The notes beneath the pieces were generated by a model. The model had not been told where the DNA came from. It worked only from the letters and a program-made list of their open reading frames with translations, and ran no database searches. The position numbers and the translations under genes were made by a program. A stretch of 64,000 bases of DNA, from contig CAJQRD010000045.1 of assembly GCA_905480605.1 (NCBI GenBank), positions 24,392-88,391 of the forward strand. Direction: 5' to 3'. Below are positions 8,706 to 18,533 of this stretch, piece by piece; position 1 is the first letter of the stretch, and each line of letters opens with the position of its first letter. The DNA is from an uncultured Saprospiraceae bacterium (lineage in GTDB: Bacteria; Bacteroidota; Bacteroidia; Chitinophagales; Saprospiraceae).

Positions 8706-9329
8706 AAATGGTACAAATCGAAAAACACCGTGACTTTCTTTTGTAAAGTTATCTTCGGAGTGTTTTACGATTTTGAGCATTTTCTTATCATCTCCTTCTC
8801 CAACAGGAATAACTAAAAAGCCACCTATCTGCAATTGATCTAGAAGGCATTTTGGTACTTCTTCCGCTCCAGCCGTAACTAATATTTTATCGAAGGGAGC
8901 AAATCTTGGCGCACCTTTATATCCATCACCATATAAAGTTCTAATTTTATTAAATCCAATTTTTTGAAGCAGGGTATTCGTTTCTTCAAAAAGTTCTATC
9001 TGCCTTTCAATAGAATATATTTTTTTGCACAACAATGAGAGCACACATGCTTGGTAACCTGAACCTGTTCCAATTTCAAGGATTTTATCTTTTGGTTGTG
9101 GATCTAAGAGTTGTGTTTGGAAACCCACTGTAAAGGGATGGGAGATAGTTTGATTGGCTGTAATCGGAATTGCTTGATCCTTGTATGCCCATTCTTCAAA
9201 AGCTTTATCTAGAAATAGATGTCTAGGGACAGTATTAATTGCTTGTAAAACACGCTCATTGAAAATACCTTTTTTAATTAAAATGTTAACCAAAGACTTT
9301 CGTAATCCTTTATGTCTGTAACTGTCCAT
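8685..9329 (-). CDS. pcm: Protein-L-isoaspartate O-methyltransferase
   Basis: This 214-residue protein repairs isoaspartyl residues in aged proteins using S-adenosylmethionine. The SAM motif EIGTGSGYQ is at 85-93. Before it lies the family hallmark Q-T-I-S-x-P-x-x-V-G at 60-69, which binds the isoaspartyl peptide. Downstream, 'GDGYKGAPRFAPFDKILVTAGAEEVP' is the standard post-motif region, and 'G-G-x-L-V-I-P-V-G' closes the fold. Length is normal. A TAnnTTTG box lies only 4 bp upstream of the ATG, so the message may have almost no leader. Confidence 0.95.
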   Translation of the reverse strand: MDSYRHKGLRKSLVNILIKKGIFNERVLQAINTVPRHLFLDKAFEEWAYKDQAIPITANQTISHPFTVGFQTQLLDPQPKDKILEIGTGSGYQACVLSLLCKKIYSIERQIELFEETNTLLQKIGFNKIRTLYGDGYKGAPRFAPFDKILVTAGAEEVPKCLLDQLQIGGFLVIPVGEGDDKKMLKIVKHSEDNFTKESHGVFRFVPFKKGVVK

Positions 9330-9577
9330 GTTTCAAAAATAGACATATTATAAAAATATTTAATATATATTATCGATTAATAAGAATTATTAACCGTTTT
9401 TGGACATTTAGTGGCAGTTAAGCCAATCATATTTGTAATTCAATTTATGTAAATCATTGATTACCAATATCTTTTAAATTGGAAAAATAACAAGGCATTA
9501 AATTCTTTATTAATAGTTGTGATATTTAGATATTATGTGTTTTAATAATTAAATTGAGTTAAAATTTTTAATGATTT

Positions 9578-10981
9578 ATGGAGCAGACGAAGATTAAATT
9601 TGGAACAGATGGATGGCGAGCAATAATTGCAAAAGATTATACAGTTGATAATGTTAAGCGTGTAACTGAAGCTACAGCAAGATGGATGCTTCAAAAAAAA
9701 ATGGACAAAGTTGTAGTTGGTTATGACTGCAGATTTGGAGGAGAGATGTTTAGCAAAACGGCCGCTGCTATTTTTTGTCATTTTGGAATCAAAGTGTTTT
9801 ATGCTAAAGAATTCGTTTCTACACCAATGGTCTCTTTGGGCGTAGTAAAAAAGAAAGCTGATATGGGTGTGGTCATTACTGCAAGTCATAATCCTCCTTC
9901 TTACAATGGGTTTAAACTAAAGTCGTCTTATGGTGGCCCAACAATTCAAAGTGATATTACAGATGTTGAGACTATTATTCCAGAAGATTGCTTAGGCACA
10001 TTAGCGGCATTAAGTACATATGAAGGTACGGACCTTTTAGAATATGTTGATCTTGAAGACATGTATATCAAACATGTTGAGGCTTCATTTGATTTAGATG
10101 CGATAAGAAACAGTCATATTAATTTGGCATATGATGCTATGTATGGTGCTGGACAAAATGTAATTCGAAAGTTATTTCCAGATGCATTTTTATTGCATTG
10201 TGAATATAATCCATCTTTTATGGGGCAAGCACCAGAACCTATTCATAGGAACCTAACTGAGTTGTCAAATGCCCTGAAGTCAAATGAAAATTTAAATTTA
10301 GGATTGGCAAATGATGGAGATGCCGATCGAATTGGATTGTATGATGCCAACGGTGAATTTGTAGATTCTCATCACATTTTACTTTTGTTGTTGTATTACT
10401 TAAAAGAGTATAAAGACCTTGATGGGAAAGTGATTACTACTTTCAGTGTTACCAATAAAATGGATCAATTGGCTGCACAATATGGCTTGGAAATACTGAC
10501 ATCCAAAATTGGGTTTAAGTACATTGCTGAGGTAATGATGAAAGAAGATATTTTGGTAGGAGGTGAAGAATCAGGTGGTATTGCAGTTAAAGGTCATATC
10601 AATGAAAGAGATGGTGTTTGGATTGGTTTGATGATTATGGAATTTATGGCTAAATCCGGTAAATCATTGGAAGAATTGATTCAAGATATTTATGATAAAG
10701 TAGGTTCTTTTAAATTTGATAGAGATGATTTGCATATTGAAGAAAGTAAGAAATGGGCGATCATGGATAAATGTAAGAATGGACAAATAACTTCTATAGG
10801 TGGAAAACCAGTAATTCGAACAGAAGATTTAGATGGTTACAAGTTTTTCCTTTCAGACGAAGAATGGATAATGGTCAGGCCATCAGGTACCGAGCCTGTG
10901 CTTAGAGTTTATGCTCAGGCAGCAAACATGAAAGGTGTTAAAAAGTTATTGACAGAAGCGCATGAAGCCTTACAAGGCTAA
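9578..10981 (+). CDS. Phosphohexomutase (phosphoglucomutase/phosphomannomutase family)
   Basis: This 467-residue cytosolic enzyme interconverts hexose 1- and 6-phosphates. All four family signatures are present. The phosphoserine loop TASHNPPSYNG has Ser103. The Mg-binding NDGDADRIG has Asp246, 248 and 250. The sugar-binding GGEESGGI follows, and the C-terminal phosphate-binding RPSGTEPVLRVYA. Length and order match the alpha-D-phosphohexomutase superfamily. Motifs do not tell glucose, mannose or glucosamine preference apart, so no gene symbol is given. It is a single gene bounded by a 250-bp upstream spacer and a strong terminator. Confidence 0.92.
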   Translation: MEQTKIKFGTDGWRAIIAKDYTVDNVKRVTEATARWMLQKKMDKVVVGYDCRFGGEMFSKTAAAIFCHFGIKVFYAKEFVSTPMVSLGVVKKKADMGVVITASHNPPSYNGFKLKSSYGGPTIQSDITDVETIIPEDCLGTLAALSTYEGTDLLEYVDLEDMYIKHVEASFDLDAIRNSHINLAYDAMYGAGQNVIRKLFPDAFLLHCEYNPSFMGQAPEPIHRNLTELSNALKSNENLNLGLANDGDADRIGLYDANGEFVDSHHILLLLLYYLKEYKDLDGKVITTFSVTNKMDQLAAQYGLEILTSKIGFKYIAEVMMKEDILVGGEESGGIAVKGHINERDGVWIGLMIMEFMAKSGKSLEELIQDIYDKVGSFKFDRDDLHIEESKKWAIMDKCKNGQITSIGGKPVIRTEDLDGYKFFLSDEEWIMVRPSGTEPVLRVYAQAANMKGVKKLLTEAHEALQG

Positions 10982-11009
10982 TATAGATCGTAACTATAAG
11001 TTAAAAAGA

Positions 11010-11046
11010 AAAAAGCCAAATGAATTTCATTTGGCTTTTTATTTTT
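11010..11046. terminator. Bidirectional Rho-independent terminator
   Basis: A 13-bp perfect stem (11011-11023 with 11027-11039, core AAGCCAAATGA) with a 3-nt loop, flanked by A and T runs. It separates the convergent phosphohexomutase and guaB genes. Confidence 0.9.
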
Positions 11047-11109
11047 AGTTACTAATTGAAAATACAGATCATCTCAATTTGAAGAATCGATATATCCAAT
11101 TTCTAAATA

Positions 11110-12627
<1,518 letters not shown>

Positions 12628-12690
12628 TTAATTTTTTTTAGGATTTTCGTTGCATCATTTAATATAAATGGTTCTCAGATCATAATTTAT

Positions 12691-13134
12691 ATGCTTACAA
12701 TTTACTCGGACGATTATTTTATGAAGAAGGCTCTTGACGAAGCTCAAGTGGCATATGACAATGATGAAGTGCCAGTTGGAGCAGTAATCGTTTGTAACAA
12801 TATGATTATCGCTAAGGCCCATAATCAAGTAGAACAATTAAAAGATATTACCGCACACGCCGAAATATTGGCGATAACATCAGCATCTAATTATTTAGGA
12901 AGTAAATTTTTAGATGATTGTACGATGTATGTCAGTATTGAGCCATGTCATATGTGTGCTGGAGCTATCAAATGGGCACGTATTGGCAAATTGGTTTATG
13001 GTGCATCTGATGATAAATCAGGCTTTATGAAACATGGTAAAGAATTATTACACCCTTCAACAAAATTGGAATATGGCGTAATGAATGAAGAGTGCGCTGA
13101 TATTATGAAAAAGTTTTTTAAAGCTTTGAGGTAG
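12691..13134 (+). CDS. tadA: tRNA-specific adenosine-34 deaminase
   Basis: The 147-residue zinc deaminase converts the wobble adenosine of tRNA-Arg(ACG) to inosine. The HAE motif (His56-Ala-Glu58) and PC-x-x-C (Pro85-Cys86...Cys89) give the zinc ligands and proton shuttle. 'VPVGAVIV' and 'AHNQ' at the substrate side are typical of TadA rather than of cytidine or guanine deaminases. A second ATG ten codons in (12721) is also possible; the longer form is kept because the reading frame upstream looks coding. The gene is divergent from guaB, and an unusual pair of inverted repeats starts right after its stop. Confidence 0.92.
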   Translation: MLTIYSDDYFMKKALDEAQVAYDNDEVPVGAVIVCNNMIIAKAHNQVEQLKDITAHAEILAITSASNYLGSKFLDDCTMYVSIEPCHMCAGAIKWARIGKLVYGASDDKSGFMKHGKELLHPSTKLEYGVMNEECADIMKKFFKALR

Positions 13135-13209
13135 TGAGTTATATGTTACCGCGAAGAAAAAAACAACAAAATTTAGATAAATTAATGATTGATAACTCAT
13201 TCGCGGTAA
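13135..13209. other. Interlocked inverted repeats (possible H-type pseudoknot)
   Basis: Two pairs of complementary segments occur in the order A-B-A'-B'. TGAGTTAT (13135-13142) pairs with ATAACTCA (13192-13199), and TTACCGCGAA (13146-13155) pairs with TTCGCGGTAA (13200-13209). This order gives a pseudoknot topology in RNA rather than a simple hairpin. The segments directly follow the tadA stop codon. The role is unknown; a decayed inverted duplication is an alternative. Confidence 0.5.
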
Positions 13210-13251
13210 GGTCTCCCTACCAATACCGGAATTACAGAGCAATAAAGCATT

Positions 13252-13791
13252 TTACTTAATACGTCTACCACTTGCAGTATCAGACCTTTTGGATGTTTTC
13301 TTTGCTTTAGATATATCTACCATTAACGCAGCATAAGCACTATCTGATGTTGTTCTGTAATTTGATCCTCCATATGAAATTGTACCACCTCTTTTCTTCC
13401 ATTTTTTAGCCAATAAAACATAACGTCCTTTAGCTTTTTCATTGGGTCCAAACATCAAGTATTTCTCGGGATCTTCGTCAAAGCTTAAAGCAAATCGATT
13501 GCTTTTGGGTGAAAATACTAGTACTCCAGGTGTTCCTTTTCTGATGATTACTTCTTCAACTTTGCGTTCGCTTTTTATTTTTATTTGACCGTCCTTTATA
13601 TCTGATCCAGCAGAACCATAAACGCGTTCTAATCTTATATCTTCTGATAAATAAAATTGGATTTGTTTAAGCTCTTCTTCCGACCAATTGTTGTCTGCAT
13701 AAATATCATCTGTAAAATAGGTCAATGTTTTACTACAAGAAGTTGACAATACAATCACACATAGGATTGAAAATAATTTTATAAGTTTCAT
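13252..13791 (-). CDS. Lipoprotein of unknown function
   Basis: This 179-residue protein has a lipoprotein signal with lipobox L-S-T-S-C (Cys19). The mature part is mixed alpha/beta and ends in a very basic tail rich in Lys, Arg and Ser. I do not recognise a family beyond the general type of Bacteroidota conserved lipoproteins. The ATG at 13791 directly precedes a good signal. It is a single gene, with the sigma/barrel operon starting 150 bp further right on the same strand. Confidence 0.75.
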   Translation of the reverse strand: MKLIKLFSILCVIVLSTSCSKTLTYFTDDIYADNNWSEEELKQIQFYLSEDIRLERVYGSAGSDIKDGQIKIKSERKVEEVIIRKGTPGVLVFSPKSNRFALSFDEDPEKYLMFGPNEKAKGRYVLLAKKWKKRGGTISYGGSNYRTTSDSAYAALMVDISKAKKTSKRSDTASGRRIK

Positions 13792-13939
13792 ATCGTAATA
13801 TTATTTAAGTCTTTGTTGATTATTAGACTCTCAAAATAAATGAAGGTTGAATCTAATGCACAGAATTAAGACTTTTTAACTATGTAATTAACCTTTATTT
13901 AAGGTTGGATACGATTAATAGAGGAAATTAGAACGAAAG

Positions 13940-15088
13940 TTAAAATGAAATGCTTGTAGTTAAGTTGATAAGATTAAGATCATATTTATCGTTAGTAGGA
14001 TGCTTGAACTGATCCTTATTGATCAGCGAGTTCATGCCCCATTCAGAATCTAAGATGAAATTTAAGTTTTTATTGACTTGGTAATTTACACCAAGGCTTA
14101 AACCAATATTAGAATTGCTAAAAAATGCATTTTCAACAGTTTCTGATTTTGAAATAGTTTTAGATGCTCTCGTTTCAAGAATGTTATCTAATTCCTGACT
14201 ATAAGTATATCTAAACTTAACTCCACTGTTTATTGAAAGCACATTCGAGATTGCATAATTTAAGTTAACGGGTAAATAAATTTGCTTGAATGACTTTAGT
14301 CCATCATAATATGTTGCTTCTTTATCCAGAGGTGATAAGCTTTTGAAATTATCTGTGTTTTTTCCAAAAAACGGAAAGATCAAGAAGTTTCTAGTTACAA
14401 AATTAACAGCTAAACCAGTTTGAATACCAACTCTTTTAGAAAGAGGAAGGTGAACACCTGTTGTGAATCCATAACCTGAAAAATTAGAATTGCTTGACAT
14501 AAAACTAAGTAGACCTAAATTATATTTTACTTTGCTATTTTGATTAAAAGTCTTTGAATTCTCATATTTTGGATTCTCAGTCAATTTAATTTCATCTGAT
14601 CCATTAGGCTTTAATGAAGTAATAATTTGATCAAGGTTTGGCAACTCATTTATAAGATAATTCTGAGCAATTACTTGTTGATTATCTAAAAATGAAATTG
14701 GACTATTTATAATTGAATTATTATACTTTTTTTCAGAAATTAAATTAGAATTATTCGATAAATCCTTTTGCGAGGAAGCCCCTTTAAATTCGAAAGTCTG
14801 ATTAGTATAGTCAGTTTTATAATTGACCTTTTCTTGATTTAGATATATAGTTTGGTAGATGTAATGTTCTTTTGTAAGTTCTGCCGTAGGAATATTTGAA
14901 GTTTGATTATAAATTAAAAATCCGATAGTGATTAGAGAAATTAACAAAAGTGCAGAAAGCGCTACAATGACTTTATTCATTGGCGTTGTAGCAACGGGGA
15001 TGTTCTTGTCTAACATCTCTTTCATGTCAATCCAAGAAGCATTGACAAATTTCTTGTCAAACATATGTTGATTTGCGTTATCCTGCAT
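13940..15088 (-). CDS. Membrane-anchored protein with C-terminal outer-membrane-type beta-barrel; probable partner of the upstream ECF sigma factor
   Basis: This 382-residue protein has a short cytosolic head (residues 1-37), one membrane helix (about 39-60), a ~110-residue polar linker and a ~200-residue beta-strand region starting near 'YNLGLLSF'. That region looks like a PorT/OmpW-type barrel (alternating G-x-T-T-G-V-H-L-P-L, 'QTGLAVNF', ending 'LTTSISF'). The start overlaps the sigma gene by 11 bp, so the two are translationally coupled. This layout is common in Bacteroidota and suggests an anti-sigma role for the head, but no known anti-sigma motif is visible. That role is inference. Confidence 0.7.
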   Translation of the reverse strand: MQDNANQHMFDKKFVNASWIDMKEMLDKNIPVATTPMNKVIVALSALLLISLITIGFLIYNQTSNIPTAELTKEHYIYQTIYLNQEKVNYKTDYTNQTFEFKGASSQKDLSNNSNLISEKKYNNSIINSPISFLDNQQVIAQNYLINELPNLDQIITSLKPNGSDEIKLTENPKYENSKTFNQNSKVKYNLGLLSFMSSNSNFSGYGFTTGVHLPLSKRVGIQTGLAVNFVTRNFLIFPFFGKNTDNFKSLSPLDKEATYYDGLKSFKQIYLPVNLNYAISNVLSINSGVKFRYTYSQELDNILETRASKTISKSETVENAFFSNSNIGLSLGVNYQVNKNLNFILDSEWGMNSLINKDQFKHPTNDKYDLNLINLTTSISF

Positions 15089-15620
15089 TCGACGCTTTAT
15101 TGTAGTTTTCTAAAACCAAATTTTGCAATTTTTTTCTTGCTTCTGATAAATGCCACTTTGAGGTTCCTACACTTATGTTTTTCAATTCAGAAATTTCTTT
15201 GTGTGAATAACCCTGTACAGCAAAAAGAAGAAAAACATCTCCACTTGCTGGTGGTAATTTATCAATCAATTTAATAAGATCTTCTTCGTAAAGATGATCT
15301 AAAGCTTTGTTGCTATGCTTTTTGTCATGTTCTTCAAAAACCATAAATTTCAAATAGTTGGCATCTTTTCTAATGCTATCTGAAATACTATGAAATACGA
15401 TTCTTCTTACCCAACCTTCAAAACTTCCACGATATTCATACTGATCGATTTTTTTAAATACTTTAATAAAACCATCATTTACAATTTCTGCAGCTTTGAA
15501 CTTATCATTCACATATCTCATGGCCATACTCATCATAGCGGCAAAGAACTCTTTGTAGAGTCTTTCCTGACATTTTCTGTCATTGTTTTTACAACCTTTT
15601 ATGATAGTATTTAATTCCAA
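15078..15620 (-). CDS. ECF-type RNA polymerase sigma factor
   Basis: The 180-residue protein has sigma region 2 (about 12-80, with 'MSMAMRYVNDKFKAAEIVNDGFIKVFKKIDQY' binding core polymerase and the -10 element). A short linker leads to region 4 (about 115-170, helix-turn-helix 'GYSHKEISELKNISVGTSKWHLSEARKKLQ'). No ATG is available: the start is TTG at 15620, with an in-frame TAA a few codons upstream. The weak start may limit its level. The downstream gene overlaps it and encodes a membrane-anchored barrel protein, the usual place for its regulator. Confidence 0.9.
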   Translation of the reverse strand: MELNTIIKGCKNNDRKCQERLYKEFFAAMMSMAMRYVNDKFKAAEIVNDGFIKVFKKIDQYEYRGSFEGWVRRIVFHSISDSIRKDANYLKFMVFEEHDKKHSNKALDHLYEEDLIKLIDKLPPASGDVFLLFAVQGYSHKEISELKNISVGTSKWHLSEARKKLQNLVLENYNKASNAG

Positions 15621-15750
15621 GTCAACAATAATTATTTACATGAAAATAATAAAAATAAAACGAATACTACTATTAGAATTCTATTAACACTGCCAATTGT
15701 CATAATGACTATCAAAATGAGTCAAATCATACATCATTTCGAGGTGGTAC

Positions 15751-15817
15751 AAAAAAAAAGGCCAAAAGTCATTGAAAACGTTTCAAATGAAATGTTTTCT
15801 AAAACTTTTTGGCCTTT
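15751..15817 (-). terminator. Long hairpin terminator for leftward transcription
   Basis: AAAGGCCAAAAGT (15757-15769) pairs with ACTTTTTGGCCTTT (15804-15817), and an inner GAAAAC/GTTTTC stem continues the hairpin. On the minus strand it is followed by nine T residues. It would end transcripts from the broken TPR gene or the DUF1415 operon. The rest of 15621-16051 shows no gene. Confidence 0.75.
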
Positions 15818-16051
15818 GGCAGTTAGTTGGTCTTCACCAATTAACTTAAAAAAATAGTAGTATAACGTTTTTTCATAGCTGACTACTTATATAGACTCTG
15901 AATTTGATCGAAAAGGTTGGGTAGGGGGGAAGTTTAAAAACAAAATAAAACTTAAGTTACTGTTAGTCAGTTTGTTAGATTTAATTAAAAATATAGAATT
16001 CAAGCATAATTTTGCTTGGCTTCTCTCCTTTAAGTTGTTACAATGGGTATT

Positions 16052-16570
16052 TTATTTTTCCAGTCTTGCTAGAATTTCTTTGTTATCAACAATTGTTCCT
16101 AATATCGGTCTTATTTCATCTATGACTGACTTCGTTGTTTCGATTTCTTGCAATGCTGAAAGACATTCTCCTATTACAATTTTAACATTCAATTGAAAGG
16201 ACATTCTGCCACCTTTTTTATTATAAATACTGTCGGATTTAAGATAATAATATAAAGCTTTTGTAAAGTAATTACCCTTTTTGGCTGTTGCTCCAAGCTC
16301 ATTAAACACTCTTGTTTTTGTAGAGGAAAGATTAAGTTTATCACATTCCTCAAGAGCTCTCAAACCATATTCTTCTGATTATTTTAAATTTTGCAAGGTT
16401 CTGAATAGGCTTGCAATGCTTGCATATATTGAAGGGTATTTGAACTTGTCCTTTCCTGGTCTTAAAGATGACAAAGCTTCAAAGTAAAGCTGCAAGGCTT
16501 CGTCATGCTGATTGTTTTGTGATTTGTAGCTTCCCAGGTTTATTAGGTTAAAAGGTAGACTTGAAGAATC
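16052..16570 (-). pseudogene. Remnant of a TPR-repeat protein
   Basis: Minus-strand coding runs from about 16570 to 16052 in one frame but is broken by TAA at 16379-16381. Upstream of the stop the frame still reads as TPR-like helices ('GSYKSQNNQHDEALQLYFEAL', 'YPSIYASIASLFRTLQNL'). After it come 'SEEYGLRALEECDKL', then 'F-N-E-L-G...KGNYFTKALYYYLKSD'. Such chains often precede LuxR-type or histidine-kinase output domains in Bacteroidota; here neither N-terminus nor output domain exists. The upstream edge meets an odd repetitive stretch. A short re-initiated protein from 16363 (103 residues) cannot be excluded. Confidence 0.65.
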
Positions 16571-16638
16571 GCTGTGTATTCGCTTTGCTTACTTTACGGA
16601 CGCTTACTTCGTTTGCTTTACGATGGCGCGCTTTGCTT
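16571..16638. repeat. Short imperfect direct repeat at the edge of the TPR remnant
   Basis: Two related runs, TTCGCTTTGCTTACTTTACGG (shortened) and TTCGTTTGCTTTACGATGG, lie within 68 bp. They are richer in GC than the flanks and contain no reading frame of their own. They sit exactly between the end of the DUF1415 gene and the point where TPR homology stops, so they may mark an insertion or deletion junction. Confidence 0.45.
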
Positions 16639-17178
16639 TTATGAATCTTTTGTTGCTGTGATAATGTCTTTTATTTTTTTTAGACCAATGGATTTCAGCA
16701 TTTGGATATTATTGCTGGGGATATCTTCTGTGTGGCCATGTGATTCGATGGCTTGTGCAACTTCGCTTACAGAAAGAATGTGAATTATTGGATATGGAGA
16801 TCTGTTGGTATAGTGTGAAATATCATCAGGAGCCTCGTTTTCGAATAGGTAGTTGGGATGAAAGCTGGCCAATTGGTATTTCTGGTCAAGTTTGGTATCC
16901 TCTAAAAGCCAATTGGCTTTATCATAAAGATCAAGGTAGTCATCAAGTTTTTCTAGACCATTTGGAATAATTAAAATACCAGATGTTTTCTGATCTGACT
17001 TATTGAGGATTTCGATACATTTCCACAAGGCACTTAATTGGTCAGTTTGATTTTGGGAGAGTTCGGATTGATAGTGAATTTTATCGAGGTCGAAGGCGTA
17101 TGAAGCAAAAGGACATAGATTCAATTTGATTACATAAGATTGAATCCATACCCTGATTGTATTTATATAATTATCCAA
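16639..17178 (-). CDS. DUF1415 family protein
   Basis: This 179-residue cytosolic protein has the family's N-terminal 'W-I-Q-S-Y-V-I-x-L-N-L-C-P-F-A' and the conserved core 'FHPNYLFENEAPDDISHYTNRSPYPIIHIL'. The function is unknown in all members that I know of. It starts 3 bp after the end of the upstream saccharopine-dehydrogenase-like gene (17182), so the two are almost certainly co-transcribed. Confidence 0.85.
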   Translation of the reverse strand: MDNYINTIRVWIQSYVIKLNLCPFASYAFDLDKIHYQSELSQNQTDQLSALWKCIEILNKSDQKTSGILIIPNGLEKLDDYLDLYDKANWLLEDTKLDQKYQLASFHPNYLFENEAPDDISHYTNRSPYPIIHILSVSEVAQAIESHGHTEDIPSNNIQMLKSIGLKKIKDIITATKDS

Positions 17179-17181
17179 ATG

Positions 17182-18321
17182 TTAGTCTATTTTTCCGTAA
17201 ATATTGCTTACTATTGGACCATTCAAAAATGTATCTGTGTCAATTTGACTTTGAAAAACGGCGCCTTTGTGCTTGCCATTTAATAATATTAATGCTGCTT
17301 CACAAAGTGGAGCTGCGGTTGTGGTTTGAATCGCCCTCAAAGTTATTTTTCCAATTTTTGATGGGTACACATGGATGCTTTTTTCGATTGCTCGCAATAC
17401 ACCATTTTTATCTTTACCTTTTACTGATGCAAAGACGACAACCACATCGTCTTCAACAGCCGGAATAGTATCCAGCATCAATTTGTTTAAGTTTTCAACT
17501 GGATCAACGTCAGCAGGTGTATTTTCAATTACTGATTTTGCCCATTTGTAGTGACCAGGAAATCTCAATGTTTTATAATTTAAGTTTTTGACCTTTCCTT
17601 CCAATGCTTTTGGAAGATCTGCTGCGCCACCTGAAGTGAAATCATCTTCATATTCAATTCCGTCGATGATGATTTTTTTTGTGGCAGATAGAGAAGGAAT
17701 TTTACTTGTTTTAAAGTCTTCAACAACCACTGCATCTTTTATGTACTCAGTTGCTACACCTATTGGGCTCCAGGTGAAAGCATAAAAATAAGGTGCCCTT
17801 GCGTGCTTGGACAATGCCCCAACTTTCATGTCTATATTGTCGACAACTTCTACGCCGTGTTGTTTAGCGAATTTTTTGTATAGATGGTGGGCAATAATAT
17901 TTATATAGCCTGGTGCCAATCCAGTTTGTAGGATAAAACCAGTCTCCGCATCTTTTGCGATCTCAGTTACCATATCCGTTTCTTTAACGTATTCGGTTAA
18001 ATTCGCATAATGGCATTTGTAATCTTTGGCATATTGCGCCAATCTTGGTGCTTGCGCTCCAGGAAGACAGTCCAATATTATATCAGCTTTTTCAAGAACT
18101 ACTTTCATATCGTCCGATAATCCTTCTTCAGGAATAAGAAAAGCGTTGCTAGAGTTACCTCTTGAGTTGTAATTTATCAAGTCTGCAGCTTTTTCAGCTT
18201 GTGTTAAATATCGGTCACCAATATGTATAGTACAGTCAATACTTTTATTATCTGCTAGGATTAAACCGGCTGCTTTACCTATTCCTCCAGCTCCAGCAAT
18301 TAATATATTGTAATGGTTCAT
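17182..18321 (-). CDS. Saccharopine dehydrogenase-like oxidoreductase
   Basis: This 379-residue protein opens with a Rossmann nucleotide-binding loop (I-A-G-A-G-G-I-G, residues 8-15). It contains the 'LDCLPGAQAPRLAQYAKDYKCHYANLTEY' and 'LQTGLAPGYINIIAHHL' segments typical of saccharopine dehydrogenase/lysine-ketoglutarate-reductase-like proteins. The family reduces or oxidises imines between amino acids and keto acids; the exact substrate cannot be read. A TAAATTTG box lies 17 bp upstream of its ATG. DUF1415 follows in the same operon. Confidence 0.85.
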   Translation of the reverse strand: MNHYNILIAGAGGIGKAAGLILADNKSIDCTIHIGDRYLTQAEKAADLINYNSRGNSSNAFLIPEEGLSDDMKVVLEKADIILDCLPGAQAPRLAQYAKDYKCHYANLTEYVKETDMVTEIAKDAETGFILQTGLAPGYINIIAHHLYKKFAKQHGVEVVDNIDMKVGALSKHARAPYFYAFTWSPIGVATEYIKDAVVVEDFKTSKIPSLSATKKIIIDGIEYEDDFTSGGAADLPKALEGKVKNLNYKTLRFPGHYKWAKSVIENTPADVDPVENLNKLMLDTIPAVEDDVVVVFASVKGKDKNGVLRAIEKSIHVYPSKIGKITLRAIQTTTAAPLCEAALILLNGKHKGAVFQSQIDTDTFLNGPIVSNIYGKID

Positions 18322-18337
18322 TTATTAGAGTTTGAAC

Positions 18338-18345
18338 AAATTTAG
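18338..18345 (-). promoter_or_regulatory. Bacteroidota -7 box (TAAATTTG) of the dehydrogenase operon
   Basis: On the minus strand TAAATTTG ends 17 bp before the ATG at 18321, which gives a short leader. No clear TTTG is seen at -33. Confidence 0.5.
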
Positions 18346-18533
18346 AATAATAAAATTAGCTACCTAATAATATGATGGAGAATGTCTTGATTATCACTGA
18401 TTTGCACATATTAAACAATTTACTAAATTGTAATATGTTGAATTATAGTAAAAAATACATTAGTATTTTTTGTAATATGAAAATTAGAAGTATCTTCACA
18501 TTGTATTATTAATCCTAACACCGAATTTTTATA

